Assembly: GCA_002007465.1 (NCBI GenBank)
Contig: LNAC01000279.1
Location: 109,828-173,827, forward strand
Source: Ailurus styani
Taxonomy: Eukaryota > Chordata > Mammalia > Carnivora > Ailuridae
DNA: 64,000 nt
Reading direction: 5' to 3'
The notes under the pieces are model-generated. The model did no database searches, was not told the origin of the DNA, and worked only from the letters and a program-made list of their open reading frames with translations. Below are positions 32,661-44,449 of the stretch, piece by piece. Numbering within the stretch: the first letter of the stretch is position 1; each line of letters starts with the position of its first letter. The translations under genes and the position numbers were made by a program.

Positions 32661-35329
32661 CCAGCCTCCGGTCCTCTCCACCCCACACTCTGAGCGACCT
32701 TGGTGTTGCGAACGACCTTGAAGCAGAGTGAGGCGGCTGCCTGGCGCTGCTGCAGGGGCCTTGGTGAAGCTGTGTGTTCCAGAGCCTTCAGGGAGAGGAG
32801 GTACCTGGACTCCGCAGGAGCAAGGGGCTCTGCTGGGGCGCCTGATGAGCTGGCATCGCTCCGGGCAGGCCCAGGCCTGCAGGGTCCCCATGGCCCACTC
32901 TACACAGATGCTAGGAGGCCGTGGGTGGCGGGGACGGGCTGTCTGTCCCCACCGAAGAGCTGGCCTGCGCTCTGGGAAGACGTGGATCACAGCTGGGCTC
33001 AAGTGCATGTGCAAGCCCAGAAATAGCCTGGGGATACGGAAGTCCCGGAGCTCAGGACGGTGCCTGCGGGCTGGAGCGCCCCTGCCTCTTGGAGCACAGG
33101 GGCCACGGGGCTGCCAGGCACACAGCACAGACGAGCACCTGGAGACAAGGCTGCCAAGCTCCTGTGAGACACACCTGAGGCCACAGTTGGGGAGCCTTGA
33201 CTCAACCCCACGACCTAACCAATGCTTCCTACACCACGGACCTGTCTTCTCCTCGGCTGGAGCTCATGCCCGACACGGGGTTTCCTGCCCATGTCCCCAG
33301 ACACGGCTCAGCCACCACCTCCCCACGTGCAACAGCTCTGCCCTGGGCCCCCAGCAGCCTCAGGGCCTGCCAGCACCGCAGGCAGCCTGCAGAGCCCGCT
33401 TCGCTGCTCGCTTGTCCCCTACCTCTAAGTGCCCCACTGCCTAAAATAACTCCCGGCCCGCAGTAAAGGCATCATGCACGTATTTGGGATGAATGAGAAT
33501 ATGAGGAGATGAAGAATCCCACTAGGAGCCCTGGGCCACCCTGACAGCAGGGTGAGGCCCACACAGGGCCCCTGGCGGGCCACGGGCACCATGTGGTGGA
33601 GGAGGAGCAAACCTCCAGACCCTCTCATCCCAACAGACCCTGGGACCCCCAGGGCGCCCTGACCCAGGCCTTGGGCAGGGGGCAGAAGCTGCAGAAAGGG
33701 TCGGGCCACTTCTTCTGACACCCGGAGGGAAGGCCAGAGTCCAGCAGGGTCAACGATGGTCAGCAGCCTCCCCAGAGTAAGACTCGAAATGCACCGCGCT
33801 GTGCCAGTGCTGGCAGCAGACACATGCGGACGGCCTTCCAGCCGACAGCCCCAGGGACTGCTCAGAGGAGGGGGGCAGGCCCCAAACACAGTTCAGGGGC
33901 AGGCGAGAAAGGATGGAGGACCGAGGACGAGCAGCGAAAGAATGATGGGCGGATTTCCTCCACGCTAAGCTGCCATCGGGCCTTCCGGTCAGAAGGCCTA
34001 CATGTGCTCGACAAAGCCTCCGCTCCCCCGGGCGCAGAGTGCTTCCTATTCCACTGCGTCGTGCTTGGCCACGCACTTACCCAGGCGAAGGTGAGCAGAG
34101 GTGGCACGTGTCACTTCTCTGTTCCGGTGACAAACGTCCTAGATGGCCAGCAGGACCGCAGCTGACCCAGACTGACGGGGGACCCCCGCTCGGCCCAGGC
34201 CACGCTGACCCTCACGGAAGCCGCCGGGGGCCCGGGGCCACCACAGCAGGGCGCCAGCAGTGACGCTGGAGGCTGGGACGACGAGAGGGCCCACAAGCAA
34301 CGGGCACAGCTACTGTGTGCTGAACAGAGGCAGACGATTTCCGGAAGAGTCTGCGGCTTCGGGCAGAGCGGAGGGCAGCCGGGAGCACTCCTTGTTCCCA
34401 GAGCCTGTGTTTGACAAGGTGCAGGGAAGAGAGGAAAGACACCCGGGGACAGTGGGCGTGGGCTGGTGGGAGCCCAATGTGAAGCACAGAAGGAGGCTGA
34501 CCGGGCGGGCCTGGGAGGCCAGGCGGGAAAGGTCATCAGCGCTCGTTGCCTCCAGACTCGTTTGGTCTCATAAAAATCACTGTGGACACCAAAGTACTTT
34601 GGTTTACGTGGTTTGTATCTATCATTATCTACCTTATTAGAAATGAAAACTAAGAACTTTATATTTTATTTATTAATTCAGTTAAAAATAGTAACAAACC
34701 CATACGAGTTAACTGTATTTTCCAAAACAAAAACTTAATGAGACTCGTCACACTGTTTGACATTTTCATCAGTCTCATTACCACCTGCCGAAAGCAGACG
34801 CCCGCATCCCCGTCTGCCCTGCACGTGACCTGCGACCATACGCTCGCTGGGGCTGAAATGTGTGGAGCCACTGGCCCCCCACAGATGCACGGCGGGGACA
34901 GGGAGACGTGTCCGCACCGCTTTTCAGCTAACTGGAGACGAGCTTTGACCACAACAGTGGTCACTGAAAAGTGCTGTCTGGACCCACAGAAAAACCACAA
35001 AGAACCTGAGCTCTACAAAACACTCTATTTAAAAAGCCATGGGGTCACCCTACATTTTGAACGCGCTCTCTACCCATGCGTGATTTTTGTCACATCATAT
35101 GGGATCATCTGGAAGACACTGGTTCAGTGAATTAGGCAGACCTTCCAGATACTGACCTGTTTTACTGTCCAACATCAAACAAATCACTTTTGTTAACATA
35201 CCACCAAGCTCATCAGAAAAATCACCTTAGACATGAACAGTAGCAGATATAAATTTGGGAAAATCTAACTTTCGCTTGAGAGCCCAAAGGTCATTGCCGC
35301 CAAGAAACCCGTTGGTTGCTTTCCCTGAA
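32661..35329. other. GC-rich single-copy DNA, no gene seen
   Basis: GC-rich to about 34,550, then AT-richer (34,560-35,250) without a repeat I can name. Overlapping fortuitous open frames only. Confidence 0.4.
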
Positions 35330-36060
35330 GCGACGGGCTAACGTCAGTCATTTCCGGGAAAACGTCTGTCGTGCCCAGTCCCAGGCCTGTCCCCAGCCCC
35401 ACGCGAAAGCACGAAAGCTGCGCGGGCAGGAAGGCGGGCGCCTCCGGATTCCCTCTCTCCTGCTCCCCCACACGGCGTCGAAGGCTCGAGGCCTGGTCCA
35501 GGGCCTAACTCCGGCTTCCCTGAGCCCATCGGTGTGGCTGGCTTTCTGTGCCGAGCACGAGTGCAGCTGGTTAGGAACCCAGCGGCCGGCCGGAGAGCCT
35601 GCCGTCAGCCCGAACCGCGCACGCCCAGAAGTCCAAGTCACAGCTCGGTGCGCCGATGCGAACAGTCGTCATGGAGCGCCCGGATGCCCTGCAGGGAAGG
35701 GTCTCGGGACCCCCCAGGGGGCCGTGGCAGTCCAGAACAAAGCCGGGAATGCCTCCGAGCAACAGGCGAGTGTTCACGTACAAGTCCGTCACAGGAACCC
35801 GAGGAAGCACGGGGCCGGCCCGCACGGCGCGCAGCAGCTGTAGCAGGACCCGGCGTGGGCGGCTCGCACCAGCAAGTCCATCTATCCCCCGGCCGTCCGA
35901 GGGAATGGCCGGGGGGCTGGCCGTCCCAGTCCGGGCGTGGGCGGGGCTGGCTCCTCCCGCGGCCTCTCTCCGGGGCCGGTGAATGCCACCCGCTCCCCAT
36001 GTTCCCACACGGTTGTCCCTCCGTGCGCGTCTGTGTCCTGACCGCTCCTCACTAGGACGC
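35330..36060. promoter_or_regulatory. CpG-island-like segment
   Basis: CpG density is clearly raised from 35,340 to about 36,020 (for example GCGGCCGGCCGGAG near 35,582). No SINE or L1 order is recognisable. Frames of up to 175 codons are open on both strands, as expected when CpG and GC are high. It is a candidate regulatory island, but no TATA, splice donor or coding exon can be tied to it. Confidence 0.4.
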
Positions 36061-36594
36061 CAGCCCTACGGCATCGGGCCACCCTACGACCTCACTGAAA
36101 CCCCTTCAAGGCCCGGTCTCCAGACGTGGTCACACCGGGGGTTGGGCTTCAGCCTGTGAATTTTGGGGGGAAACATTCAGGCCACAGCACCCTGTATCCA
36201 AACTGCTGACGTGAGTAACACTTCCAGTTGGAAAGTGGGGGGAGCTGAAGGCTGGAGCTTCCCGACGGAGCTTGCGAGATGCCAGGTGCCAGCAATTCAG
36301 CTGGAGACAGGCAGGCCTCGGACAGCCCTGGGGGGCGGCCGCCAGCACCAGCCGGGGCCGTGCGAGGGGCGAGGAGGTGAGTCGACCAGGGTGCTGCCCT
36401 GGCGAAGGGGCTGCTGAGGAGTGCCCTCCAGGCCTGGGAGGGGCACGCGTGGGGGGCGGGGAATGCTGCCCAGGCCCCAAGGGGCACAGGCTCCCAGGCC
36501 CCTCTTCACCCTCTAGAGCTGGGTCAACAGATTGTAGAAGTGCAGGCCCACCCAGCGCCTGCTCTCCTGAAGTTTCACTGGCCTGCAGCTATGC
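36061..36594. other. GC-rich single-copy DNA, no gene seen
   Basis: GC-rich without a named repeat, running up to the TG-rich tract. Confidence 0.4.
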
Positions 36595-36704
36595 CTGTGT
36601 GTGTGTGCGTGTGTATGCAGGCATGTGTGTGTGCGCGCATGAACCTGTGCAAGTGTGCGTGTGCATGCATGCATGTGTGCATGTGTGTGTGCACGTGTGC
36701 CCGC
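36595..36704. repeat. Interrupted TG/CG/CATG alternating tract
   Basis: About 110 bases of nearly continuous purine-pyrimidine alternation (GTGTGTGCGTGTGTATGC, GTGCGCGCATG, GCATGCATGCATGTG). Such tracts are length-variable and can adopt left-handed DNA; that is inference from composition. The Val/Cys/Met/His-rich frames over it are repeat artefacts. Confidence 0.8.
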
Positions 36705-37379
36705 CGGGGCCTTCTCTCACCAACACAGCTGCGGAGTATTCCACACAGCCTGGAACCACTCACCAAGCCTAAGATCTTGACTCTTTGGCCCTTTAGAGAT
36801 GCCGCCCTGCTCTGGAGGACAGGTCTGAGAGCAGGGCCAGACTGGCAGACCTGGGGGGCCGGGGGTCTCCTGCCCCAGCTCCATCAGAAAGGGGGCCTGT
36901 CTGAGTTCTTGCACACTGACCCTGCTGTGTGCATCCGGGCATCAGCAGCTCCTCAGGCCTCAGGGCTCCAGAGCAAGAGGGGGCAGATGGAGGCTAACCC
37001 AGCCCAGGCCAGGCTGGGATGAGCGTTTGGTCATCTCCCTCGGGCAGGGCTTCTTTTGCACTGGGAAAGGAGGGGAGTAAACAGTTGTCGTGAGCAGAGT
37101 GGCAAACTGGTGGCTGTATTATCTGTCCCTCCTGTCCCTGTGAGAGGACAATGCTGGCCAAGCCCAGAGGTCAGTCCTGGCCATGTAATGCCTCCCGCAG
37201 GAAGCAGCTTTCCCAGCCCATGCACAGCTGTCCTGCTCTCTTCCTCCCGCAAGTGAGTAAGGAAAGGGTTAAGGCACAGGCAAGGAGGGGCAGGGCACCC
37301 CCCTCACTAGGTTCTGAAACCATTCCTGGGAGGCAGAAGCGCTAAGACGGAGTGAACAAGAGATACGCGAAGAGGCCAG
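36705..37379. other. GC-rich single-copy DNA, no gene seen
   Basis: No recognised repeat or supported exon between the TG tract and the LTR-like element. A left part of the LTR could extend into the last 100 bases. Confidence 0.4.
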
Positions 37380-37748
37380 AACACCTGGCCCCGGATGTGA
37401 GGGAGCATTTTTCTTTGGCGGCTACACTGTAATCACAGAAAATGAGCAGACCTCAAAGAAGTCAGTCATTAGGGGGTTATCAACAGTCCCTGCTCAAACC
37501 AAGACGGCATGAGAATCTCAAGGCCACAAACCTCCTGGTCATGTTCAATAAAACAATAAAAGACCAGCCCCAAAAACTCTGAGCGGCCATCCATTCAGGA
37601 TCCTCTCACTCTAGGGAGCTTTTTCTTTCCTTTCTGCTCTCACCTTCACTTAATAAACTTGCACATCCCTTCACCCTTTTGTGTCCATGAGATTCATTCT
37701 TCGACTCCACGAGACAAGAACCCTGCGACCCTGCAACTCTTACGTGAC
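37380..37748 (+). mobile_element. Solo LTR-like element of an endogenous retrovirus (class I-like)
   Basis: The segment has the layout of a retroviral LTR 3' half: an AATAAA signal at 37,651-37,656 (TTAATAAACTTGC), then about 30 bases later TTTTGTGTCCATGAGATTCA, and a U5-like end with TCGACTCCACGAGACAAGAA. An earlier AATAAA lies at 37,547. No gag, pol or env sequence adjoins on either side, so it would be a solo LTR. Boundaries and target duplication could not be fixed. The type is inferred from the R/U5 layout and not from a database match. Confidence 0.55.
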
Positions 37749-38225
37749 AATAGTCCCGAGAGGCCGCACCATTAGCCTGGGAAGGGGGTGATGTCAACAC
37801 AGAGAGGGTCACAGGTGACCCAAATGCCTGAAAACTAAGCTGTATTTATAAGCCACTGAGATCTGAGGATCCTTCTCTCCTTCAGCTCAGCCAAGGCCCC
37901 GAGAGTCCCCACTGCGCTTCTCCGTGTGGGTCCCAGACCAGCAGCAGGAACGATGCAAGCCTCGGCCCAGCCTCCCCACCCAGTCGCTCAAATTCCTTCC
38001 TTCCTTTCTTTTGTTGGTATGAACATGGTCATTTCCTTCATACCTTTCATTTTAAACTTTCTGGGTCATTTATTTAAAATGTCTTCTAAAGCGTACGTCA
38101 TTAGACTTTAACAAGTTAATTGAGATATAATTGATGCATATAAAATCGCATATACTTATGCAATCTGAATTTTTAAATTGTGTTTATTGTACTTTTCAGT
38201 TCTAACATTTCAATTCGGCACCTCA
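37749..38225. other. Single-copy DNA becoming AT-rich
   Basis: 38,100-38,200 has a TTAATTGAGATATAATTGAT block seen beside old L1M copies in mammals, but it is too short to classify. Confidence 0.35.
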
Positions 38226-39165
38226 TCAGAGAAGACACGCAGATGGCCAATCAGTAAAGTTGCTCCACGTCACGGGTCATCGGGGAGATGAAAGTCACAC
38301 AGCGGCGACACCGCCGCACCCCTGCAGGAGCGGCCACCATCCAGAACAGGGACAGCGGGGGTGCCGGCGAGGACGGGGAGCGACCGGAGCGCTCGGCCGT
38401 GGCTGCTGGGAGAGCAGGTGGCGTGGCCACCTTGGCAGGCGGTCTGGTGGCTTCTCCCCGGATGAAAGCGGCTCCTCCCAGACGACCCAGTGATCACGCT
38501 CCCTGACGTGTCCCCACAGGAAACGAGAACACACGTCCACGCGGAAACCCACACACAAGGTTGGCAGTGGCTTCGCGCGTAACCGCCGACCCCTGGAAGC
38601 CCCCAGGGGCCCCTCCGCAGTGACTGGACACGGGCACTGCCCCTCCAGCCTGCGGGAGAGCATTCAGCGCGGACAGGAGACGAGGCGTCCCACCAGGAGG
38701 AGACACGGAGGGACCGCGAGCGCGTGTCCCCGAGGGACGGACGCCGGTCTGAGAAGGCTGTGCCCGTGATCCCCGCGGCGGGACGGTCCGGTGGAGGCAC
38801 GGCGGTGGAGACGGAGACGGGCCGTGTTGCAGGGGCGGGGGAGGAGGGACGGATGGGTGGAGCGCGGGAGACTTCGAGGGAAACACGACTCTGAGATGGT
38901 GCGGAGGAGGGTCCCGTCCTTGCGCAGCCGTCTGCACCCAAGGGACGCACACCAGCGACAGCGAGCCTCGCGGGCACGACGGACTTGGGGTGACGATGTG
39001 TCAGGGTGGGTTCGGTCATGGCAGCAGGTGCACGACGCGGGGGTGGGGTGCGGCCAGCGGGGGCGGCTGTGCCGGGCGGGGACAGCGGGCGTGTGGGAAG
39101 TCTCTGTATTTCCCTCTGACTTTGACTATGAACCTAAAAGTGTTCTGAAAAAAAATGACTCAATT
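38226..39165 (+). mobile_element. Ancient L1M 3' part turned into CpG-rich DNA
   Basis: Base-by-base order follows L1 ORF2 C-terminus and 3' UTR. The ACACGCAGATGGCCAATCAG start matches the 'mouse-over' segment also at 24,030-24,060 and 59,085-59,105. The CCGGCGAGGACGGGGAG string corresponds to TTGGCGAGGATGCGGAG at 24,180. ACACGTCCACGCGGAAACCC and ACCCCTGGAAGCCCCC correspond to the usual ACATGTCCACACAAAAAC and AACTGGAAACAACCC. The end, GAAGTCTCTGTATTTCCCTC to CTGAAAAAAAATGAC, is an L1M tail. Most A/T positions have become G/C and the segment has CpG-island density. Confidence 0.7.
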
Positions 39166-39189
39166 TAAAAAAACCAAAAAACCAAAAAA

Positions 39190-40050
39190 CTCAATTTTGG
39201 TTCTTTCTTACAACTTCTATTTCTTTGTTGAAACTTTCTAGCTCTTCATTTATTTCAAGTGTCTTTGTAATTGTCCATACAGCATTTTTATAAAGTGCTC
39301 TTTAAAAGCCTTGTCGATAATTTTACCATCGGCGTCATCTCCGTGTTGGTGTCTGCTGAGTTCATTCAGTTAGAGATCTTCCTGGTTCTTAGTATGTGGA
39401 ATGGTTTCCAGATGAAATCTGGACACTCTGATATTATGCTGTGAAACTCTGGATTTCATCTAGATCTTGTGTTTGCTCTGAACGCCACTCCATCAAGGAA
39501 AGGGTGTGGGGCTGCCTTGTTGGTTCCCCACGAGGCCTCCAGAGATACCCAGGTGTGGGCCCCACGACTTCTGGGCAGGAAGTCCGGGATCCGGCACCAG
39601 CCTCTCCGACAGCGCGTGGCGGGGCTGGAGTGCCTCGTCACAGTCCAGCAAGGGTGGAGGTACAGTTGTGCGGGGATGTTTGGCCCGAGAAGACTGCTTC
39701 TTACCTAAAGGCTTTTATCTGGCCGGGCTGGTTTGCTCAGAGAGAGCGGGGTTTATTTGGATTTTGTGTGTGTTTGGTTTTGGTCTGGACAGCAGCTGTG
39801 GGGGTTTTAGGCTTCTGACTTGTCCAGGACCAGTCGAGGCCGTACAAGGAGACAGGAAACCCCAGGGGACGCACCACCATCACCTCCCTCGCTCCTGTGG
39901 TCACCTGGCTGCTCTGCCTTTGCCTCTCCACTTTTTGGGGTGTTTGATGCCTGTTTTCTATGTCAGGCCCAGGGTTCTGGCTGTGCTCAGCTCCTCTGTC
40001 TCCCAGGAAGAAGGCTGCTGACCCGCTTTCTGTCCCTACAGGTCAGGTCA
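39190..40050 (-). mobile_element. Probable L1M 5' region, minus strand
   Basis: 39,200-39,470 follows an interspersed mammalian repeat order: TTGTAATTGTCCATACAGCA, AAAGCCTTGTCGATAATTTT, GTTGGTGTCTGCTGAGTTCA, AGATCTTCCTGGTTCTTAGT, CTGGACACTCTGATATTATG. I associate this order with reversed L1M 5' UTR sequence. The GC-rich continuation to about 40,050 is less certain. Family and orientation are from memory of block order, not alignment. Confidence 0.4.
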
Positions 40051-40829
40051 CACTTGCAGGATGTCCCAGAAACGAGACCTCAGCGCGTGGACCCACACAC
40101 GTGGGATTGTGCGTCAGCACTCAGCATACCATGGCCACGTCCGGCCCTCTGAAGACGGACTTGTCTCATTCTCATTCTCCCTCTTTAGTTACTTTTGTTT
40201 CCTAGTGGTTTGGGAGTAAGTGTACCTTAATGCTAATGGTTAGAATAAGGAAAAAACACACTTGAATCTATTTCTCCGCCAACATTAAACTGTGTACCGG
40301 CTCCTCCGGGTGAAATGAGATTCTACCCCCGGCCCCACGTCCCAACGCCGATGCCCCTTCTGGAACGGCCTCACTGTTGCGCCTGATGGAGGCTGGGGGC
40401 GGGCCCCGACACCCCCAACCCCCCGCTGCTCCAGCTGAGGCATCTCAGATGAAGTGAGACTGGCGGTCCAAGCCTCCCCTTCTTCCAGTTCCTGCCATCT
40501 GACTTCCCTCTGAAACCCTAGCGACACAGGTAAAGAAAGGCAGGCATGAGGAATGGTCCGCACCAGCCCTGGAAGTCAGAGCGGGCAGCCCTCCTCCCTC
40601 ACGGAGCCCAGTGCTGGAGGCACCAGGGGGCAGACCAGTCAGCCGCCTTGCCCCTTCCAGGAGCCCCCAGCAGGGCTGGCTGCACGGTCAGGGCCCCAGG
40701 CCCCCATACGTGTACCAGCAGGGGAGTGAGGGTCCTCCCCTCTCCCCCCGCCCAGGGCCTGTTACCCCCGCGTCCACGAGAGTCCCTGAAACAGGAGGGC
40801 AGGGCTCCAAGGCAGCTGGTGTCCCCGTG
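40051..40829. other. Single-copy DNA, no gene seen
   Basis: GC-rich with no named repeat and overlapping open frames on both strands. Confidence 0.4.
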
Positions 40830-41460
40830 AGCTCGGCCACAACACACCCGAGTCGGCTCTGCAGCGGCCGGTCCCGCTCCCACCCGGGACTCACCGGGCC
40901 ACCCAGCCCCCGGGGACAGCGCCGAAACCGCCGCAGGGAGAGCCCCGAGCGAGGCCCCGGCGTCGGGTCTGTGAAGGCTACGGTGGCGCACCGGGCGGGC
41001 TGAGGACGGCCGCCCCCCGGCCCCAGAGGGGCCTTCTCTTCAGCCGCCCCCCTGCCAAGTGCGGGGCTCGGAGGTCTGCGAGCACTGCCCCAGGGGAAGC
41101 ACCTTCCGCTCCGGGAAGGCTGTGCTCGGCCCCAAACAAGCCCTGAGGAGCCCTGAGTTCAGAGCCGTACTGCTGGGGCCCGGCTGCTCTGTCCTGACGG
41201 CCCCGCAGCCCCGCGCCGTCTGCTCGAGGCGCCTCCTGCCCTGCCAGGCTCATCTGGGTCCTTGCGCCAGCGACGGGCCGGACGGAAGGGAAGGCTCGGC
41301 CCCCGTGAATGGCGAAGCCGGCCCCGCCGCCGCTCAGAAACCCCCGGCAGCCACGCCGGCCGCGGAGACGGAGCCCAGGCTGCCAGGCGAGGGCGCGCCG
41401 CTGGCCCGTGGAAGCTGGTCCCACCGCCCAGCGCCCGGCCCCTGGCGATGCCTCGCCGTG
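40830..41460. promoter_or_regulatory. CpG-island-like segment
   Basis: CpG is dense from about 40,850 to 41,450 (e.g. GCGCCGAAACCGCCGCAGGG, GGACGGCCGCCCCCC). The window's longest open frame (322 codons, minus strand, 40,978-41,946) runs through it. The C-terminal two-thirds of that frame coincide with the CpG-rich part and are Gly/Arg/Ala-rich. No domain or splice context is recognisable, so I keep the segment as a candidate regulatory island only. Confidence 0.4.
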
Positions 41461-43560
41461 AATGAGCAAACCTGATTTGAAGAATTGCATTACAGGGCGC
41501 GGGGAGCCTGACACAACTCGATCCTCTGCTCCCATGACCGAGTTTAAGAACTCTGGATGTGGCTTCATGCCCTCAGAGTCTCTCAGAGAACACCAAGACT
41601 GCGGAGAAAAAAGGAAACAAGAGATCCAGAAAGCACAGCAAGAACCTGAGTGTTTTGAAACTCCAGATGCTCTGTGAACGGACTTGCAGTCAGATCGCTG
41701 CTCCCTGGAAATGTCTGAAGCGTTTGAGGGAAATAATGAGGGGCACGGGACTGGGGGAAGGCGGAGTGAGGGGCTTGGCAAATCACCTTCCCCCGAACAA
41801 TGACAAAACCAGACAAAAGTATCAAAAAATAACCATTTTAGGGTGCTAGAAATCAACTGAAGCCATATAAATAACTGAGAAGCATTCTTCCCAGAAAACC
41901 TATGGCACCCCGGACCCAATGGCCAAAGGCACCGCCCTTCCGCCACGCAGGCCGAGGGCTACCACCGACCTGCCCTGGGTGGGGACGAGCTCGCCCGCAC
42001 CAGCCCAGGCCCTAGGCGCTCGGCCTTAGAAATAAAAACAAGGACACCGAGCAGAGAGCTCACACCGTCAAGGGGACAGATGGGACAATTTTTCAGTCAG
42101 CACAAAACTCTAAAGGGTGCGGGTGGCTGCCCTGCACCGGACACTCCAACACGGCTCACGGGCACCGGCAGACAGCGCCAGTGACCCTGGGCCACAGCAG
42201 CCGCGCTGTGTGTGTGTGAACGTGCGTGCGTGTGCACGTGTGTGCACGTGGTGGAGATGTGACTCAGTACAACAAGGCCCACGGAGACCCAGGTGTGGAG
42301 AGAGCTCCCTGGTGAGCCGTGGCTGCTCACAGACAAGACCCCCTAGGAGCAGGGACGAATCCCGTCACCTCTTGTCACCCAGTGTGTAGGCGGTGGGTTG
42401 TCACAAAGGTGGTCCTTTTTGGTGAAAAGGATGTTTCAGTGTGTCAACAGTAATCCAACAGAGGAAAAGTACAAAATAAAGTCGTGTTTTCAGGGAGTAC
42501 GTGGCCATGCATTTGGCTTTTACTCCGCCCACTCCTGAGCCCATGGACCACACCTGTGGACCCTGCAGCCTGACCCCTCCGGCCAAGCCTCTGCTCTGCA
42601 GCCGCCTGGCCACAGCTGGGGGCTCAAGGGCTGACTTCGTTGTGTGTCGGTTCTGAGCAGCGCTTTGCCTCAAGGCGACAGGAGCTAGAATGGACGTCTG
42701 GCTTTGCCTCGAACCTAAACCATCTTTTCAGCCCCCTTTACGCACCAGATATGTAGGGGCAGAGGTCAGTCAGTGGGGAGTAAATTCAGACTTGAAAGGC
42801 CAAAAACTATATAGCTTTTGACCTTCACAGAATGAACAAAGAAAATCACGTATGTGTTTGGGTTGGTCAAGATCAAGAACGTGGTGGACTCCGTGAGAAA
42901 AACCCGTGCCGGTACACGGAACAAGCCCGAGCTCTCTGGGCTGGGGGTCTAGAGGCCGCCGCCACCATCGCTCCTGGGAGGCGGTCATCACTCCCTGGGG
43001 CCCTGTGGGTGGCTGCGGGCTGGCCACTGCTTTGCAGAAGTCTGCCAGACCACAGGGCAGAGGCCTCGAGCCCCGCGGAGTACGGCAGGTGAAGGGCAGG
43101 GAGCATGCTCTAGAAAGGCCTGCGCCGCAGGAAGAAGGCCGCACCCCTGCACGGGGCTCTGTGAAGACACCAGATGCCGTCCCAGCCACAAGCCCAGCTG
43201 GACTTCCATGGGGCCTCACTAAGGGGTGCAGTAGGTCACTTAACAAAGAGGCGATTTTTTAGAGCCTGCAACTCTGTGCTCCTGGCGCAGCAGCACAGTG
43301 AGACCAGTGGAACCAATCAGACGGCAGGCACACGCGGCGCAGGATGGTAACATGGCAGTGAGGGTCTCTGGAAGCTGGGACACCCTTTAACAAAGGTGCT
43401 GGCACAGGGAGTTTCAGACCAAAAAGTAAAAAACTGAAGACCGATTCTGATCTCACACACAATACCAATACAGATTCGAGCATAAATTAAGAGCTTTTAC
43501 CTCCATCCTTAAGTGTGGGCCACACACAGGGACATCCTACCAAGAGGACAGTGTGGGAGG
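41461..43560. other. Mixed single-copy DNA with possible L1M trace
   Basis: 41,690-41,900 weakly resembles L1M 5' UTR order (GGCAAATCACCTTCCCCCGA, then AGTATCAAAAAATAACCATT), but this is not firm. A TG/CG alternating run lies at 42,205-42,252. The remainder is GC-rich and single-copy in appearance. Confidence 0.35.
42205..42252. repeat. TG/CG alternating tract
   Basis: GTGTGTGTGTGAACGTGCGT followed by GTGCACGTGTGTGCACGTG: short alternating purine-pyrimidine microsatellite with self-complementary GTGCAC motifs. Confidence 0.8.
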
Positions 43561-43599
43561 GGAGCGGGGAAACCTGACCCACACAACCTCGGCCAGCGG

Positions 43600-44095
43600 C
43601 TCAAGGTCAACATCGCCAGTGATGAGCCACGTGGAGAGCGTGCCCTGGATGTGACGACATCTTCCCGTCTGTGGTCTTCCTGGAAACAACTCGTCCCCCC
43701 AGTCTAATCCTGAGACAGACATCAGGCGAATCCCAGTAGAGGGACATTCTACAAAGTCCTGGCCCCGTACACCTCGAAACCGTCAGGTCATCAAGAGCAA
43801 GGACAGTCTAAGAAACTGTCCATGAAGAAGACCCTACAGACTGATGACTAAATGCAGGATGCGTCCTGGAGGGGATTCTGAGACAGAAGAAGGACATTAG
43901 GTAAAAACAGGAAATCTGAATGCAGCGTGGACTGTAGTTAATGCCAACATCTCTTGGTTCATTAGTTGTAACCAATGGATCACACGAACAGCTGTTAGTA
44001 ACAGAGGCAGCTGGGTCTGGGGTGAGAATTCTCTGTGCCGTCATTTAAATTTTTCTGTAAATCTAAAATGGTTCAGGAGCCTATTTTTAAAAATA
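43600..44095 (+). mobile_element. L1M 3' UTR fragment
   Basis: The order matches an L1M 3' UTR: GAGACAGACATCAGGCGAAT, GGGACATTCTACAAAGTCCT, CCGTCAGGTCATCAAGAGCA, GAAACTGTCCATGAAGAAGA, GACTAAATGCAGGATGCGTC, AAGGACATTAGGTAAAAACA, ACTGTAGTTAATGCCAACAT, and finally TTTTTCTGTAAATCTAAAAT. The left boundary is approximate. It is non-coding. Confidence 0.6.
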
Positions 44096-44227
44096 TATTT
44101 TCAACAAAACATAAGGGCAAATAACCTGAAAAAACACTTGTAACACAGACTCCAGGAAAGAAACGTAAAGGCCTTTCACTTGCTGAAATACTGCCTGTGG
44201 CACATGTAGCTAAGAAGTGTGCAAGCT

Positions 44228-44434
44228 AAGGGGCGCCTGGGTGGCTCAGTGGGTTAAAGCCTCTGCCTTCAGCTCAGGTCATGATCTCAGGGTCCTGGGA
44301 TCAAGCCCCGCGTTGGACTCTGCTCAGCAGCGAGCCTGCTTCCTCCTCTCTCTCTGCCTGCCTCTCTGCCTACTTGTGATCTCTCTCTCTCTCTCTCTGT
44401 CATATAAATAAATAAATAAATCTTAAAAAAAAAA
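44228..44434 (+). mobile_element. Carnivore SINE, young copy with 14-bp target duplication
   Basis: Full-length SINEC with head GGGGCGCCTGGGTGGCTCAG (after AA at 44,228), GGGTTAAAGCCTCTGCCTTC block, B-box, CTCT-rich linker and AAATAAATAAATAAATC tail. GAAGTGTGCAAGCT is identical at 44,214-44,227 and 44,436-44,449. Confidence 0.95.
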
Positions 44435-44449
44435 GGAAGTGTGCAAGCT

